Shown piece after piece: positions 16,594-25,823 of a DNA stretch of 39,801 nt. The position numbers and the translations under genes were made by a program. This DNA is from Candidatus Nitrosopumilus sp. (lineage in GTDB: Archaea > Thermoproteota > Nitrososphaeria > Nitrososphaerales > Nitrosopumilaceae): assembly GCA_029864235.1 (NCBI GenBank), contig JAOTTW010000007.1, forward strand, positions 1 through 39,801. The letters run 5' to 3'. The notes under the pieces were generated by a model. That model was not told the origin of the DNA. It saw only the letters and a list, made by a program, of their open reading frames with translations, and made no database searches. The number at the start of each line of letters is the position of its first letter. Position 1 is the first letter of the stretch.

Positions 16594-19087
16594 CTTTGAA
16601 CTCTGCTCTCATCTTTCTTAGGAATTTGGAATTGATTCTTATCCTTTCAAGTGTTTGAGCCTGAGTTCTTTCAGTTCCAGGTGTGGGATTTTTTTTAAAG
16701 AATTGTCTGATTTCCTTTTCTTTTGAATCATCAACTACTGGAGAAATGCTTGCAACAATTCTATTGAAAAGTGGATTTCCATGTCCGACTTTTTTGTTTA
16801 GCTTCTTCCAGTTTTTCTTAAGCCATGGCCATAAAACTTGCTTTCCATAGGGGTTTGCAGCAACCTTCATTATTGGCAGTTGCATATTTTGTGAACGAAC
16901 TTCTGAGGTTTGAGAGAAATTTAATGACTTTGACAGTAATTTTTTATCCCTAAAGCTACACATTGCTCCCAAGAATCGTAATTTTTCCTCCATTGTTTTG
17001 GCATTCTTGTATAGTTTTACCAGTTCAGAGTGAGTCTTAGAGTCTCCAGTCCATGCAGCAATAGAGCAAATAGATTCAACCAAGTCAGGCGAAATGGAGT
17101 TTGGGTGTTTTAGGAATTTTTTGTATCTTTTTTGTGCTTCTTCTAAAACATGCTCATCATCCATTTTACCTAGAATAAAAATTACAAAGGAGCGCAGTAG
17201 TGCATCAGTGTGTTTGTCTGTTTTTTTTGCATCCCATCCCAGCTCTGACAATAATTTTCTAAAATAGGTTATAGCATAACCACGAATTTCCTCAGAAAAT
17301 TTCTCATCATATACACGAAAGAAAAGAGCTGCCAAGTTATGTGCAACGTTTACTGATGCAAGATAGCTGTCCTCTTCATAATATGCATCTGAAAAATCTA
17401 GATAGTTTCTAACTTGCTCGTCACCTGAGACACAAAGTGAATAAAGATCATTTTGTATTGCCCATCTGTCAATCGGTGGAATTTTTTTTTGATCAACTAG
17501 CATTTTCAAGTCAAGCAGTATTTCTTTACCATACTTTACGCGATAGAATCCCTTTCGTCCATAGTTTGCAACAAACCCAACAGTATTTTTAGGAAGTTTT
17601 ATTGTCATTGATTTTTTTGAGAACATTTTTTGTAAAATCTCATCAGACAAACCAATCGATAAAGGAATCATCCACAGTCCTTTGCTGAATTTTTTGTCAG
17701 GCTCCAGCAAGTACCTCTTTTGCTTTAAAGACAAAGTAGATTCGGTTTGGTTTACCTCAATTAGTGGGAATCCTGGTTGTTTGAGCCAGGAATTGACCAT
17801 CGAACTTACAGGCATTTTAGAGGCCTTGCCAATCTCATCCCAGAGATCTTGCCCCTGAGCGTTTTTGTACTTGAATTTTGTCAGATATTGTTTTAGGCCT
17901 TTTCGGAAATTAGCTTCGCCGACATAATGTTCAAGCATTCTTAGGATGCATCCGCCCTTGTCATAAGAGATTGCATCAAAGATTTCTCTGATTTCTGCAG
18001 GAGAATTTACTTTAACATCAATTGGATGGGTTGTCTTTAGGGAGTCAAGTCCCATTGCCACATTCATTGCATCCTCTACAAACTGATTCCACAAATCCCA
18101 TTGTGGATAGAACTTGTCTACAAATTTTGTTGCCATAAATGTTGCAAAACTTTCATTTAGCCACAAGTCATTCCACCATTTCATGGTAACCAGGTTTCCA
18201 AACCACTGATGTGCAATCTCGTGTGATATTACTTCGGCAATAAACTGCTTTGTTCTAGTAGAGGATGTTTTAGAGTCATAAAGTAAAATTGTTTCTCTAA
18301 ATGTAATTGCACCCCAGTTCTCCATTGCACCTGCAGCAAAGTCAGGAATTGCAATGAGATCAAGTTTAGGTAATGGATATTTTATTCCAAAATATTTTTC
18401 ATACGAGGTTAAAAGTTTCTTTCCCAAGTCTAGTGAGAATTTACCTTTTGATTTGTTGCCCCTTGTTGTCACCACACGAATCTGAACTTTGCCAATTCTA
18501 CTTGTGAGGTATTCAAATTCGCCAACGCCAAGATAAATAAGATACGTAGAGATGACAGGAGTTTTTCTAAATTTGTAAAGCGTTTTTTTGCCAATTTTTC
18601 TTTTAGACTCAACTGGCATGTTTGAGATTGCAGAAAACTTGTTATCTGCAATAATTGAAATCTCAAATGTAGCTTTTGCCTCTGGAACATCCCAGCAGGG
18701 AAATGCACGTCTTGCATCAGCTGCCTCAAATTGAGTAGTTGCAAGATGTTTTGTTTTTCCATTCTGTTTGTATTGACTTCGGTAAAATCCAAGCAGTCTG
18801 TCATTGAGGATTCCTTCAAACTCGATGTGAACAGATGTCCTGCCAGTAATTTTGTCTTTGAGTTTGATTTGAAGCTCTTCTTTTTTCTCACTTGTTTTTG
18901 CAGTTGCATTGATAGTTTTGCCTGCATTTTCAACATGTGCTGATTTTATTTTGATTTCAGCACAATCCATTAGAATTGTATTTGTAGGTTTTTTACAATC
19001 CATAGTGATTACTTCATTACCTCTAAAAGTGAATTTGGTCAGATCCGGTTCAAATGTCAGGTTGTAATTTATCGGAGTAACATCCAC
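16586..19087 (-). CDS. M1-family zinc aminopeptidase (tricorn-factor F2/F3-like)
   Basis: This peptidase removes N-terminal residues from peptides, probably finishing proteasome products. The 833 residues have the M1 order: N-terminal beta domain, then the GAMEN exopeptidase motif (residues 253-257), HEIAH zinc site (289-293) with the third ligand Glu 312 in NESFA, giving H-E-x2-H-x18-E. A C-terminal all-helical domain follows. There is no signal peptide, so the enzyme is cytosolic. Length and motifs match the archaeal tricorn-interacting factors F2/F3. The downstream gene overlaps by 8 nt. It sits between the two methylmalonyl-CoA mutase loci with no evident functional link. Confidence 0.95.
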   Translation of the reverse strand: MDVTPINYNLTFEPDLTKFTFRGNEVITMDCKKPTNTILMDCAEIKIKSAHVENAGKTINATAKTSEKKEELQIKLKDKITGRTSVHIEFEGILNDRLLGFYRSQYKQNGKTKHLATTQFEAADARRAFPCWDVPEAKATFEISIIADNKFSAISNMPVESKRKIGKKTLYKFRKTPVISTYLIYLGVGEFEYLTSRIGKVQIRVVTTRGNKSKGKFSLDLGKKLLTSYEKYFGIKYPLPKLDLIAIPDFAAGAMENWGAITFRETILLYDSKTSSTRTKQFIAEVISHEIAHQWFGNLVTMKWWNDLWLNESFATFMATKFVDKFYPQWDLWNQFVEDAMNVAMGLDSLKTTHPIDVKVNSPAEIREIFDAISYDKGGCILRMLEHYVGEANFRKGLKQYLTKFKYKNAQGQDLWDEIGKASKMPVSSMVNSWLKQPGFPLIEVNQTESTLSLKQKRYLLEPDKKFSKGLWMIPLSIGLSDEILQKMFSKKSMTIKLPKNTVGFVANYGRKGFYRVKYGKEILLDLKMLVDQKKIPPIDRWAIQNDLYSLCVSGDEQVRNYLDFSDAYYEEDSYLASVNVAHNLAALFFRVYDEKFSEEIRGYAITYFRKLLSELGWDAKKTDKHTDALLRSFVIFILGKMDDEHVLEEAQKRYKKFLKHPNSISPDLVESICSIAAWTGDSKTHSELVKLYKNAKTMEEKLRFLGAMCSFRDKKLLSKSLNFSQTSEVRSQNMQLPIMKVAANPYGKQVLWPWLKKNWKKLNKKVGHGNPLFNRIVASISPVVDDSKEKEIRQFFKKNPTPGTERTQAQTLERIRINSKFLRKMRAEFKDA

Positions 19088-19399
19088 ACAAGAGATTCAA
19101 TAATTAGGCTTTATGTAGATTTTCTATTTATCATAATGGTGGCGATCATTTAAGATTTAAAAATTCTGTATGTAGATATTTTTCAAATGAACTGTTTTGA
19201 GTAAATGAAATAATGAAATTGTTCTGAATTAAATAAAAGAATCAGAGCACAGAATTAACGTTTTTTAGACTTTATTCAGTAAAAGACATTTTGCGTTGTT
19301 TCATTTTTATAATTGAGTTTAGATGATTTTTTTACTTTGTTTTTCTAAGTCGAAAATCAAATAAAGCTTTTAAAATATGCAAAATAACCATAATTATTC
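19088..19399. other. divergent intergenic region between aminopeptidase and mcmA2
   Basis: There is no ORF worth reporting. It contains the promoter of the mutase small subunit near its right end. I see no repeats or RNA-like structure. Confidence 0.4.
19367..19377 (+). promoter_or_regulatory. TATA-like box of mcmA2
   Basis: CTTTTAAAATA is centred about 27 nt before the ATG at 19400. This matches the archaeal TATA box and indicates a leaderless transcript. Confidence 0.55.
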
Positions 19400-19822
19400 A
19401 TGAAGCAAAAAACTGCATCAAGAAGTATCAAGATTCTAGTAGCAAAGTTAGGACTTGACGGTCATGATCGAGGGGCTTTAGTATTATGTAGAGCATTCAG
19501 AGATGCAGGGATGGAAGTTATCTATTCAGGATTATTTGCAACACCAGAGAGAATTGCGCAGATTGCACAAGATGAGGATGTTGATGCTGTTGCAATGAGT
19601 CTTCTTAATGGTGCACATGGAACACTTTTTCCAAGAGTAGTAAAGGCACTAAAAAAGAAAGGGATTAACGATGTTCTTGTAGTTGGAGGAGGAGTGATTC
19701 CAGACATTGACCATGATGCACTAATCAAGGCAGGAGTTGATCATGTGTTTGGTCCAGGAACATCACTGTCAACAATCATCAATCATATCACATTAGGCGT
19801 TTCAAAATTAAGAAAGATATAG
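19400..19822 (+). CDS. mcmA2: methylmalonyl-CoA mutase, small (B12-binding) subunit
   Basis: The cobalamin-binding half of the mutase. The 140 residues form a single B12-binding Rossmann fold. D20-x-H22-x2-G25 (LDGHDRGALV) supplies the lower axial His. A SLLNGAH loop follows near residue 68, and the VVGGGVIPD motif covers the cofactor tail. It lacks the catalytic barrel, which is encoded at 11.2-12.8 kb on the other strand, about 6.6 kb away, with an unrelated aminopeptidase and a decayed region between. The split form is normal for archaea. It has its own TATA-like box, so stoichiometry must be set by two promoters. Confidence 0.97.
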   Translation: MKQKTASRSIKILVAKLGLDGHDRGALVLCRAFRDAGMEVIYSGLFATPERIAQIAQDEDVDAVAMSLLNGAHGTLFPRVVKALKKKGINDVLVVGGGVIPDIDHDALIKAGVDHVFGPGTSLSTIINHITLGVSKLRKI

Positions 19823-19825
19823 AAA

Positions 19826-20011
19826 TTATTCTGAATTAAATACGTCACATCCAGAGTTACAAGGTTTGTTCATTACACCCTCACACTTTCCAAATTCATC
19901 ATGCATAATTCTATGATGTCCACAGATTGCACATTTTTCCCTGAAGTAGGATATTAGTTCAGCTTTTGAGAGGGTAGATGTTTCAATTTTAGATTCGGTG
20001 GTTTCAGTCAT
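19826..20011 (-). CDS. small Cys/His-rich protein, 61 aa
   Basis: An acidic, Thr/Ser-rich N terminus of about 20 residues is followed by CAICGHHRIMHDEFGKCEG and then KPCNSGCDVF. The likely zinc ligands are C-x2-C, H-x3-H and C-x3-C. One site could be built from the CAIC pair and the distal Cys residues. It has no membrane segment. It converges on mcmA2 with a 3-nt gap. I do not know its function. The dense, regularly spaced Cys/His pattern argues that the frame is real. Confidence 0.6.
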   Translation of the reverse strand: MTETTESKIETSTLSKAELISYFREKCAICGHHRIMHDEFGKCEGVMNKPCNSGCDVFNSE

Positions 20012-20067
20012 TTCACTTATAACAAATAATAGACATTCATATTTATTAAATAAAAATAGAAATAAAA

Positions 20068-21066
20068 TTATTCTGTGGAATCAGGCCACATCATTTTACG
20101 CATTTGTTTGCCAACTTTTTCGATTTGATGTGCATCATATTCTTTCATGTATTTGTCAAATGCCTCTTTACCGTTTTTCTGATATTCATAGATCCACTCG
20201 TTGTTAAATGTACCATCTTGAATCATGGTTAGAACCTTTTTCATATTCTCTTTATTTGTGCTATCCATCACCATCGGACCACGAGTTAATCCACCATATC
20301 TTGCAGTTTCACTTACACGTCTCCACATGCCGTTAATTCCATATCTTTGAATCATATCTACAATGAGCTTCAGCTCGTGTAAAACTTCAAAATATGCAAT
20401 TTCTGGCTGATAACCTGCTTCAACTAGAGTTTCAAATGCATTTGTAACCATAGATGCTGCACCACCACAAAGGTCTGCCTGTTCGCCAAACCAATCAGTT
20501 TCTACTTCTTCTTTGAAAGTGGTTTGAATTAATCCAGCCCTTGCACTCCCGATTGCTTTTGCAATTCCCAAGGTTCTATCCCAGGCTTTGCCTGTATAGT
20601 CCTGATCTACTGCAACAATTGATGGAGTTCCAAAGTTATCAAGATATGTCTCTCTGACTTTGGAGCCAGGCCCTTTTGGTGCAACCATAATAAGATCAAC
20701 ATTTTTTGGCGCTTCAATCCATTTCCAATAGATAGCAGCTGCATGAGAAAACGACAATGCTTTTCCTTCAGATAGATTTGGCCCTATATCATCACGGTAT
20801 ACCTGACCTTGAATCATATCAGGAATCAATATGTGAATAATGTCTGCTTGTTTGGTAGCATCTGCAACTGACATTACTTTGTGCCCATCTGCTTCTGCTT
20901 TTTTCCAGCTGTTACCAGCTTGCTTGAGACCTATAATCACGTCAAGACCAGAGTCTTTCATGTTGTTTGCTTGTGCATCACCCTGTATCCCATAACCAAT
21001 TACAGCAATAGTCTGACTCTTTATTGGATCAAGACTAATATCGTCATCTTTCCATGTTTTTGCCAT
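20068..21066 (-). CDS. ilvC: ketol-acid reductoisomerase
   Basis: Catalyses the second step of valine, leucine and isoleucine synthesis: an alkyl shift and NAD(P)H-dependent reduction of acetolactate. The 332 residues match class I (short) enzymes. The N-terminal Rossmann motif is GYGIQGDAQANN (from about residue 24). The metal-binding helical domain has DWFGEQADLCGG near residue 197 and E-x3-E in the helical knot (FEVLHELKLIVDMI). The loop after strand 2 reads IGLKQAGNSW, with the usual Arg replaced by Lys and only one Ser, so cofactor preference is not certain. The start is ATG at 21066. Confidence 0.97.
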   Translation of the reverse strand: MAKTWKDDDISLDPIKSQTIAVIGYGIQGDAQANNMKDSGLDVIIGLKQAGNSWKKAEADGHKVMSVADATKQADIIHILIPDMIQGQVYRDDIGPNLSEGKALSFSHAAAIYWKWIEAPKNVDLIMVAPKGPGSKVRETYLDNFGTPSIVAVDQDYTGKAWDRTLGIAKAIGSARAGLIQTTFKEEVETDWFGEQADLCGGAASMVTNAFETLVEAGYQPEIAYFEVLHELKLIVDMIQRYGINGMWRRVSETARYGGLTRGPMVMDSTNKENMKKVLTMIQDGTFNNEWIYEYQKNGKEAFDKYMKEYDAHQIEKVGKQMRKMMWPDSTE

Positions 21067-21105
21067 AAATAGACATGAAAATATTGCAAATATTAACTAT
21101 GAAAT

Positions 21106-21225
21106 TCAGATCTCAATAATTTTGTTACATTTACGGCATTTCACAGTAACGCCATCACTGGGTAATCGCACAAATCTCTTTGAGCCACAATTGGGACAAA
21201 TCGGACAAGCTCGGACAGGTTCCAT
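21106..21225 (-). CDS. mini zinc-ribbon protein, 39 aa
   Basis: It begins MEPVRACPICPNCGSKRF and ends VKCRKCNKIIEI. Cys pairs C-x2-C-x2-C and C-x2-C make a compact zinc ribbon with little else. Its ATG overlaps the stop of nadM by one base (TAATG), so it is translationally coupled to nadM. The ribbon resembles those of TFIIB/TFS or RNA polymerase small subunits, but 39 residues is too short to assign. It is likely a nucleic-acid or protein adaptor. Confidence 0.7.
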   Translation of the reverse strand: MEPVRACPICPNCGSKRFVRLPSDGVTVKCRKCNKIIEI

Positions 21226-21755
21226 TAATGCTCAGTTGGTTTTGTGTCAGATTGAGAAATTATTTTTAGTCGTTTTCTGCCGTTTATTTTATCAATGAAT
21301 TCTGAAACTGTATTTGGCACATAGTTCTGCCAGTTTTCATCATGTATTATCATGGAGCGTATTCTTGTTGCATTATATTTTTCTCTGTCTAGAAATGCAG
21401 GCTGTACAACTTTAATTTCAGAATCTGCCAAAAGCATAGACACGTATTCGTTTCCACTATACACCTTATCAAAGTGAGGTAGTGATGCTTTAAGGTATGA
21501 GGCCCATGTTGCAATGTTGAACTGGTTTTCAATTCCCGTTACAATGCAACGCGACAAGTCTACATCAGAGTCTTTAAGAGAGTTGTGAATCATTTCAATT
21601 CGCTCACCAGAAGTAAATGGATCCTTTTCTAGATAATTGAACTGAGAGCTAGTAATTGCAATTATAATTTCATCGCATTCATCAAGTATTTTTTTTACCA
21701 AATCTAAATGCCCTAAATGGAAAGGCTGAAATCTACCCATCATCAATCCTCGCAT
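21225..21755 (-). CDS. nadM: nicotinamide-nucleotide adenylyltransferase (archaeal type)
   Basis: Adenylates NMN (or nicotinate mononucleotide) to NAD, the last or salvage step. The 176 residues have the nucleotidyltransferase (H/T)xGH motif in GRFQPFHLGHLDLVKKIL (residues 8-25). The C-terminal S/T-x-R type motif reads YNATRIRSMI near residue 141, where ISSTxxR is usual. The archaeal NadM family is about 170 residues long, in agreement. The gene lies between the EF-Tu-like gene upstream (34-nt gap) and the zinc-ribbon gene downstream (1-nt overlap). NadE is at 30.7 kb. Confidence 0.93.
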   Translation of the reverse strand: MRGLMMGRFQPFHLGHLDLVKKILDECDEIIIAITSSQFNYLEKDPFTSGERIEMIHNSLKDSDVDLSRCIVTGIENQFNIATWASYLKASLPHFDKVYSGNEYVSMLLADSEIKVVQPAFLDREKYNATRIRSMIIHDENWQNYVPNTVSEFIDKINGRKRLKIISQSDTKPTEH

Positions 21756-21789
21756 AAATTTAGATTAATTTTGATTTTATTAAATCAGT

Positions 21790-22710
21790 CTATTTAATTG
21801 GGCCACTACCAAGAATTCTAATTGTGGATGACTCTGGTTTTAGAATAACTGCAATTTCTCCGGAATTACACACTATGGGCTTTTCAAACGTTAATTTCAG
21901 AGGGGATATTGAAGAGAATTTTGCAGCCTTTATCTGCAGACCAATACTGACAAGGCATCCTTGATTTTCTGCTATATCACCTTTGTAAAATTGATTCTTT
22001 GTAAAGTCTAGTTCGATTTCAGATTTTATCGTGACTGCACCTTCTTCAGATATAACATCGCCTCTTCCCACATCATCAGGTTTTACACCCTTGACAGCAA
22101 GACCAACTCTGGCAGGACATACAGACTCATTTACAGGATCATCGTGCATCTGAATAGATTTTATCAAAACATCAATTCCTGCAGGATATAGTTTCAGGTT
22201 ATCATATTGTTTGACTTTTCCAGATGTAACTTTTCCAAGAATTACAGTTCCAACGCCCTTGACATCAAAACAGTGATCAATTACCATTTTGGGCTTACCC
22301 TCAATTGAGACAGGTTCAATCTTGTCCATCTCTTCTTTGATTTTGTCTTGGTCTACCTTGAGATATCTATCCACAACAGTTCCTTTGATCATTGTGTTTA
22401 ATTGAGATTCATCAACATCAAAAGTATGGGACAGTATTCCCTTGTCTTTTTTTAAAGAGTCCAGTGCAATAATTTGTTCACCAGTAAACTTGTCAAGTTT
22501 ATCAACATGAAAAATAACAAACTCTGCAAGATTTATTACTTGAAAGAGGGGTTGAATTTTCTCAGGAAACCCACTTGGCGTAACCCAGGTTTTAATTATT
22601 TCAGATTCTTTTCTATCATAAAGGGATAGATCAGTTACTGTTCCTTTTTTCCCAAAATTAGATGCAATATCTTGTTTTCCTAAAACCGCAAAGTTTATGG
22701 ATTTTACCAA
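21790..22710 (-). CDS. translation-factor-like protein with degenerate G domain (EF-Tu/SelB-related)
   Basis: The 306-residue protein keeps the two beta barrels of EF-Tu/SelB (from about residue 135 onward). Recognisable are the domain-2 segment FDVKGVGTVILGKVTSGKVK and later barrel strands (VGLAVKGVKPDDVGRGDVI). The GTPase part is vestigial: the P-loop position reads VLGKQDIASNFGKKGTV, without GxxxxGKS/T. The DxxG and NKxD motifs are also absent, while HVDKLDKFTGEQIIALDSL sits near the NKxD position. Archaea have a conserved paralogue group of this kind. It cannot hydrolyse GTP by the normal route. A role in translation or tRNA binding is inference. Confidence 0.75.
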   Translation of the reverse strand: MVKSINFAVLGKQDIASNFGKKGTVTDLSLYDRKESEIIKTWVTPSGFPEKIQPLFQVINLAEFVIFHVDKLDKFTGEQIIALDSLKKDKGILSHTFDVDESQLNTMIKGTVVDRYLKVDQDKIKEEMDKIEPVSIEGKPKMVIDHCFDVKGVGTVILGKVTSGKVKQYDNLKLYPAGIDVLIKSIQMHDDPVNESVCPARVGLAVKGVKPDDVGRGDVISEEGAVTIKSEIELDFTKNQFYKGDIAENQGCLVSIGLQIKAAKFSSISPLKLTFEKPIVCNSGEIAVILKPESSTIRILGSGPIK

Positions 22711-22912
22711 TAATTTTCAGCAAGAGATCGACTTTATGAAGTTTTGAATTTTTGTGTCATAATGCACTATATTATACTTAGAACAACACGATCAAAGTTT
22801 GTAATTTGAATGGATAATCAAGAGTAATACATGTCTACAAATAGAAGATTATTATTACGATCAAGAAAAGTACCATATTAATGAGTCAATCCCTATTGGG
22901 CGGAGAAAGTAA

Positions 22913-23173
22913 TTGAAAATCAAAGTAATTCAAGATAACAATATGATTCGTGTTTATCATTCACCTAAAGAAGTAGTAGTTAAACCAGTAGCAAAGAGAG
23001 TTGAGTTGTATAGTAGTAATGGAAATTTAATAGAAGCCTATGAGTTGAAAAATAAAAATCTATCATGGTTTGAGGATAAAGATATAGATAATTCTGAAAT
23101 TATATTAACTCTTGAAGTAGGAAAAAAGATTTTTGAGGAGAATTCATTTAGTCTAACGTCAGATAAAAACTAA
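22913..23173 (+). CDS. hypothetical protein, 86 aa
   Basis: The frame starts at TTG (22913) and continues past a later in-frame Met. The sequence is rich in alternating hydrophobic residues (MKIKVIQDNNMIRVYHSPKE, then VVVKPVAKRVELYSS), which suggests a small beta sheet. The C terminus is acidic. It has no cysteines and no membrane helix. It is a single gene between the EF-Tu-like gene and the serine hydrolase. I do not recognise it. Confidence 0.55.
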   Translation: MKIKVIQDNNMIRVYHSPKEVVVKPVAKRVELYSSNGNLIEAYELKNKNLSWFEDKDIDNSEIILTLEVGKKIFEENSFSLTSDKN

Positions 23174-23311
23174 AGATAGAAAAAATAAGTTTTAACAGTC
23201 ATCAGATTTGTCAATAACTTGTAGAACATAAAGTTATAATTCCATACATTGCAAATGAGACAAATATAGTCCATAACAATTTTTCTACAAGTAATTGATA
23301 TACAGTAAATA

Positions 23312-24067
23312 TTATGGGAACTGTTTGAGTACTGCAGCATAACTTGCAAATCTATGGTTTTTAGGCTTGACTGATTTTTGGCGATACTTGGAGATTGTAT
23401 TTCCAGTGGCACCATTAAGCCCAAGAGGACCTTTAACAAATTTCTGCTTATCTGACCAAGACAAAACCTCATCATATGGACTAAAGTAATTTATTATTTT
23501 TTTAGAGATTATCATGTCAAGTAATTTTTTATATTTTTTTGAGGAAGGAACATCTTCGGTAATTGATGCGCCAAAAAAGTAAACACTTTCAAGAATTTTC
23601 TTGTTTTGAGGGTTTTTTGAAAGGTGTTCTATGGTACTAAGGATCACCTGAGAACCCAGAGAATGCCCCATTAGTCGAATTTTTGTTTTCGGGCTCTTTG
23701 CTTTAAAATCCTGTATAAACAAAGAAAGATTACGCCCATTCTTTTTTGCAATTAATTGTCCTGTTGCAAGTGCATGCCTTGCATGTTTTATTAGGTGAGC
23801 ACCTGTTGTGTTTGAATCATAGCTGTATCCAACTACTGGAAAGAAATATCCCAGTTTTCGCAATCGATCTTTTGCAATCATTACTTTAGCAATGGCGCCA
23901 GCATTATCATTTCTAAGGCCGTGAATCATTATGGTTAATTCTTTTGAACCAATCAATTTCTCAAAATCTTTTCTAGGATACAAAAAGTATGAGTTTTTTT
24001 TAATTGTCTTACCATTAGAAAGATCGTAATAACCTCTTGTGGATATGCGTGGAATGATTTTTTTCAT
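23312..24067 (-). CDS. alpha/beta hydrolase (serine esterase/lipase-like)
   Basis: The protein is 251 residues long from the ATG at 24067, one base after the metG stop. An earlier start would overlap metG by about 75 nt and is unlikely. The sequence has TIMIHGLRNDNAGAIAKVM (oxyanion strand) and the nucleophile elbow GHSLGSQ near residue 145. A following segment suits the acid, and a His near the C terminus (KPKNHRFASY) completes the triad. The family resembles DUF900/lipase-like hydrolases, which remove acyl or ester groups. The substrate is unknown. There is no signal peptide, so the enzyme is cytosolic. The tight gap suggests cotranscription with metG. Confidence 0.8.
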   Translation of the reverse strand: MKKIIPRISTRGYYDLSNGKTIKKNSYFLYPRKDFEKLIGSKELTIMIHGLRNDNAGAIAKVMIAKDRLRKLGYFFPVVGYSYDSNTTGAHLIKHARHALATGQLIAKKNGRNLSLFIQDFKAKSPKTKIRLMGHSLGSQVILSTIEHLSKNPQNKKILESVYFFGASITEDVPSSKKYKKLLDMIISKKIINYFSPYDEVLSWSDKQKFVKGPLGLNGATGNTISKYRQKSVKPKNHRFASYAAVLKQFP

Positions 24068-24068
24068 T

Positions 24069-25721
24069 CTACTTTGGACCCAATTGTTTTTTATACTTTT
24101 CAATGTCGGCCTGTTCAACTTTGACAAACAAGGGAGATACATCACCTAACCTGTGACCTGGTTTTGCACCAAGTTCAGAGATTTGATTCCAATGGTTGTC
24201 ATTCACATTTCCTTCAAACCCGAGCTGCTCCCAAATTTTTTGAGAAGATTCAGGAATGAATGGAAACACACCAATTGCCAAACTTCTTACAGCATTTACT
24301 GACAAGTAAACACAGTTTTCAGTACCAGATCCTTTCTTCCAGGGTTCCTTATGTTGGAAATACTGGTTAAAGAAAGATGAAAATTCCATAATTTTCTTAA
24401 GTGCCCTATCCAAGTGATTTTGTTGCATCAGTTCTCCAATCACAGAAGAGAGATTTTTTATCTGGTCTAGTGCCTCTTTATCTTTTTCATCAAAATCTCC
24501 AGATTCTGCGATAACACCATCATACGCTTTTTTTGTAAATCCCAATGCACGATTTACAAAATTTCCCAAGTTTCCAATCAGTTCAGAGTTAATCCTATTT
24601 GTAAACTCATCCCAATCAAAGTTCAAATCATCTTGAGAGTATGGATTGATTGCAACAAGATAGTACCTCAAATAATCAGCAGGATAGTAATTTAGAAATT
24701 CTCTTAATCCGATATACCAATTTCTGCTTTTAGAGATTTTTTTTGCTTGTAAAGTCAAATGTCCACGGGTTGGAATGTAATCAGGAAGTTTGTATTCACT
24801 ATCAATACCTAAACGCATTGCAGGTAAGAAGAGATAATGATGATAAACGATGTCTTTTCCTATAAAATGATAAATATCTGCAGAATTCCAAAATTCTTTA
24901 CCATCAATTCCTTTATCATTTAGAAATTTCAGAGCAGTTGAAATGTACGCCAAGTGATTATCAAACCACCCATAGAAAACTTTGCCTTTTGCCCCATCAA
25001 GAGGTATTGGAACGCCCCATGTGATATCACGTGTGATATCCCAATCAATCAAGCCAGACTTTATCCAGTTTTGAACATATTTTTTTACATCTTTTTGAAG
25101 ATTCTTGTTTTCCTCTAGCCATTTAGATAAGGAATCACCAAAGTTTTTGAGTTTAAAAAAATAGTGTGTCGTTTTTTCTTTTTTCGGGATTTGTCCACAG
25201 ATTGCACATTTTGGATTAGATATTTCTTCAGGTACGCGACCACAGCTTTCACAAAGATCTGAATACTGGTCTTCTGCCTTACAATAAGGACAAGAGCCTT
25301 TCACGTATCTATCAGGCAGAAATTTCTTGTCATTACTGCAGTAAAACTGAATAATCTCTTTTTCATAAATATGACCAGCATCATTTAGTTTTTTGAAAAC
25401 ATCCTGGACAAATTCAATATTCTCAGTAGAACTTGTCTTGTAAAAATAATCAAAGTTAATGTTAAATGCTGTAAAATCATCATAATCTCGCTTATTCCAG
25501 TAAGATACATATTCTGATGGGGTCTTGCCTTCTTTTTCAGATTGGATTAGAATAGGAGTGCCAAAGTCATCAGATGCACAGACATAGTATGCCTCTACTC
25601 CCTTGAGTTTTAGAAATCTAGCAGTCACATCAGCTGGAAGATAAGTTGATGCAACATGTCCAAGATGAATTTCCCCGTTTGCATAAGGCAATGCACTTGT
25701 AATTATTGCTTTGTTACTCAT
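24069..25721 (-). CDS. metG: methionyl-tRNA synthetase
   Basis: Charges tRNA-Met with methionine. The 550-residue class I enzyme has the HIGH-like signature HLGH (residues 19-22), the KMSKS loop as KISKS (about residue 316), and a zinc knuckle domain with two C-x2-C pairs (CPYCKAEDQYSDLCESC and CAICGQ, near residues 145-178). The anticodon-binding helices follow. It ends soon after the catalytic core and lacks the C-terminal EMAP-like tRNA-binding domain found in many MetGs. Archaea often encode that domain separately. Confidence 0.97.
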   Translation of the reverse strand: MSNKAIITSALPYANGEIHLGHVASTYLPADVTARFLKLKGVEAYYVCASDDFGTPILIQSEKEGKTPSEYVSYWNKRDYDDFTAFNINFDYFYKTSSTENIEFVQDVFKKLNDAGHIYEKEIIQFYCSNDKKFLPDRYVKGSCPYCKAEDQYSDLCESCGRVPEEISNPKCAICGQIPKKEKTTHYFFKLKNFGDSLSKWLEENKNLQKDVKKYVQNWIKSGLIDWDITRDITWGVPIPLDGAKGKVFYGWFDNHLAYISTALKFLNDKGIDGKEFWNSADIYHFIGKDIVYHHYLFLPAMRLGIDSEYKLPDYIPTRGHLTLQAKKISKSRNWYIGLREFLNYYPADYLRYYLVAINPYSQDDLNFDWDEFTNRINSELIGNLGNFVNRALGFTKKAYDGVIAESGDFDEKDKEALDQIKNLSSVIGELMQQNHLDRALKKIMEFSSFFNQYFQHKEPWKKGSGTENCVYLSVNAVRSLAIGVFPFIPESSQKIWEQLGFEGNVNDNHWNQISELGAKPGHRLGDVSPLFVKVEQADIEKYKKQLGPK

Positions 25722-25823
25722 GTATTATTTGAGATTTCATCTGATCTTAAGAAGTTTTGTAGACAACACTTTTGTTAAAAACGTAACTTACGTTTAGAAT
25801 ATTTTCAAATTCCTTTTTTTCTG

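Noticed and set aside
23312-24145. Upstream start of the serine hydrolase overlapping metG
   Set aside because: It would overlap the conserved end of MetG by about 75 nt. An ATG one base after the metG stop gives a normal hydrolase.
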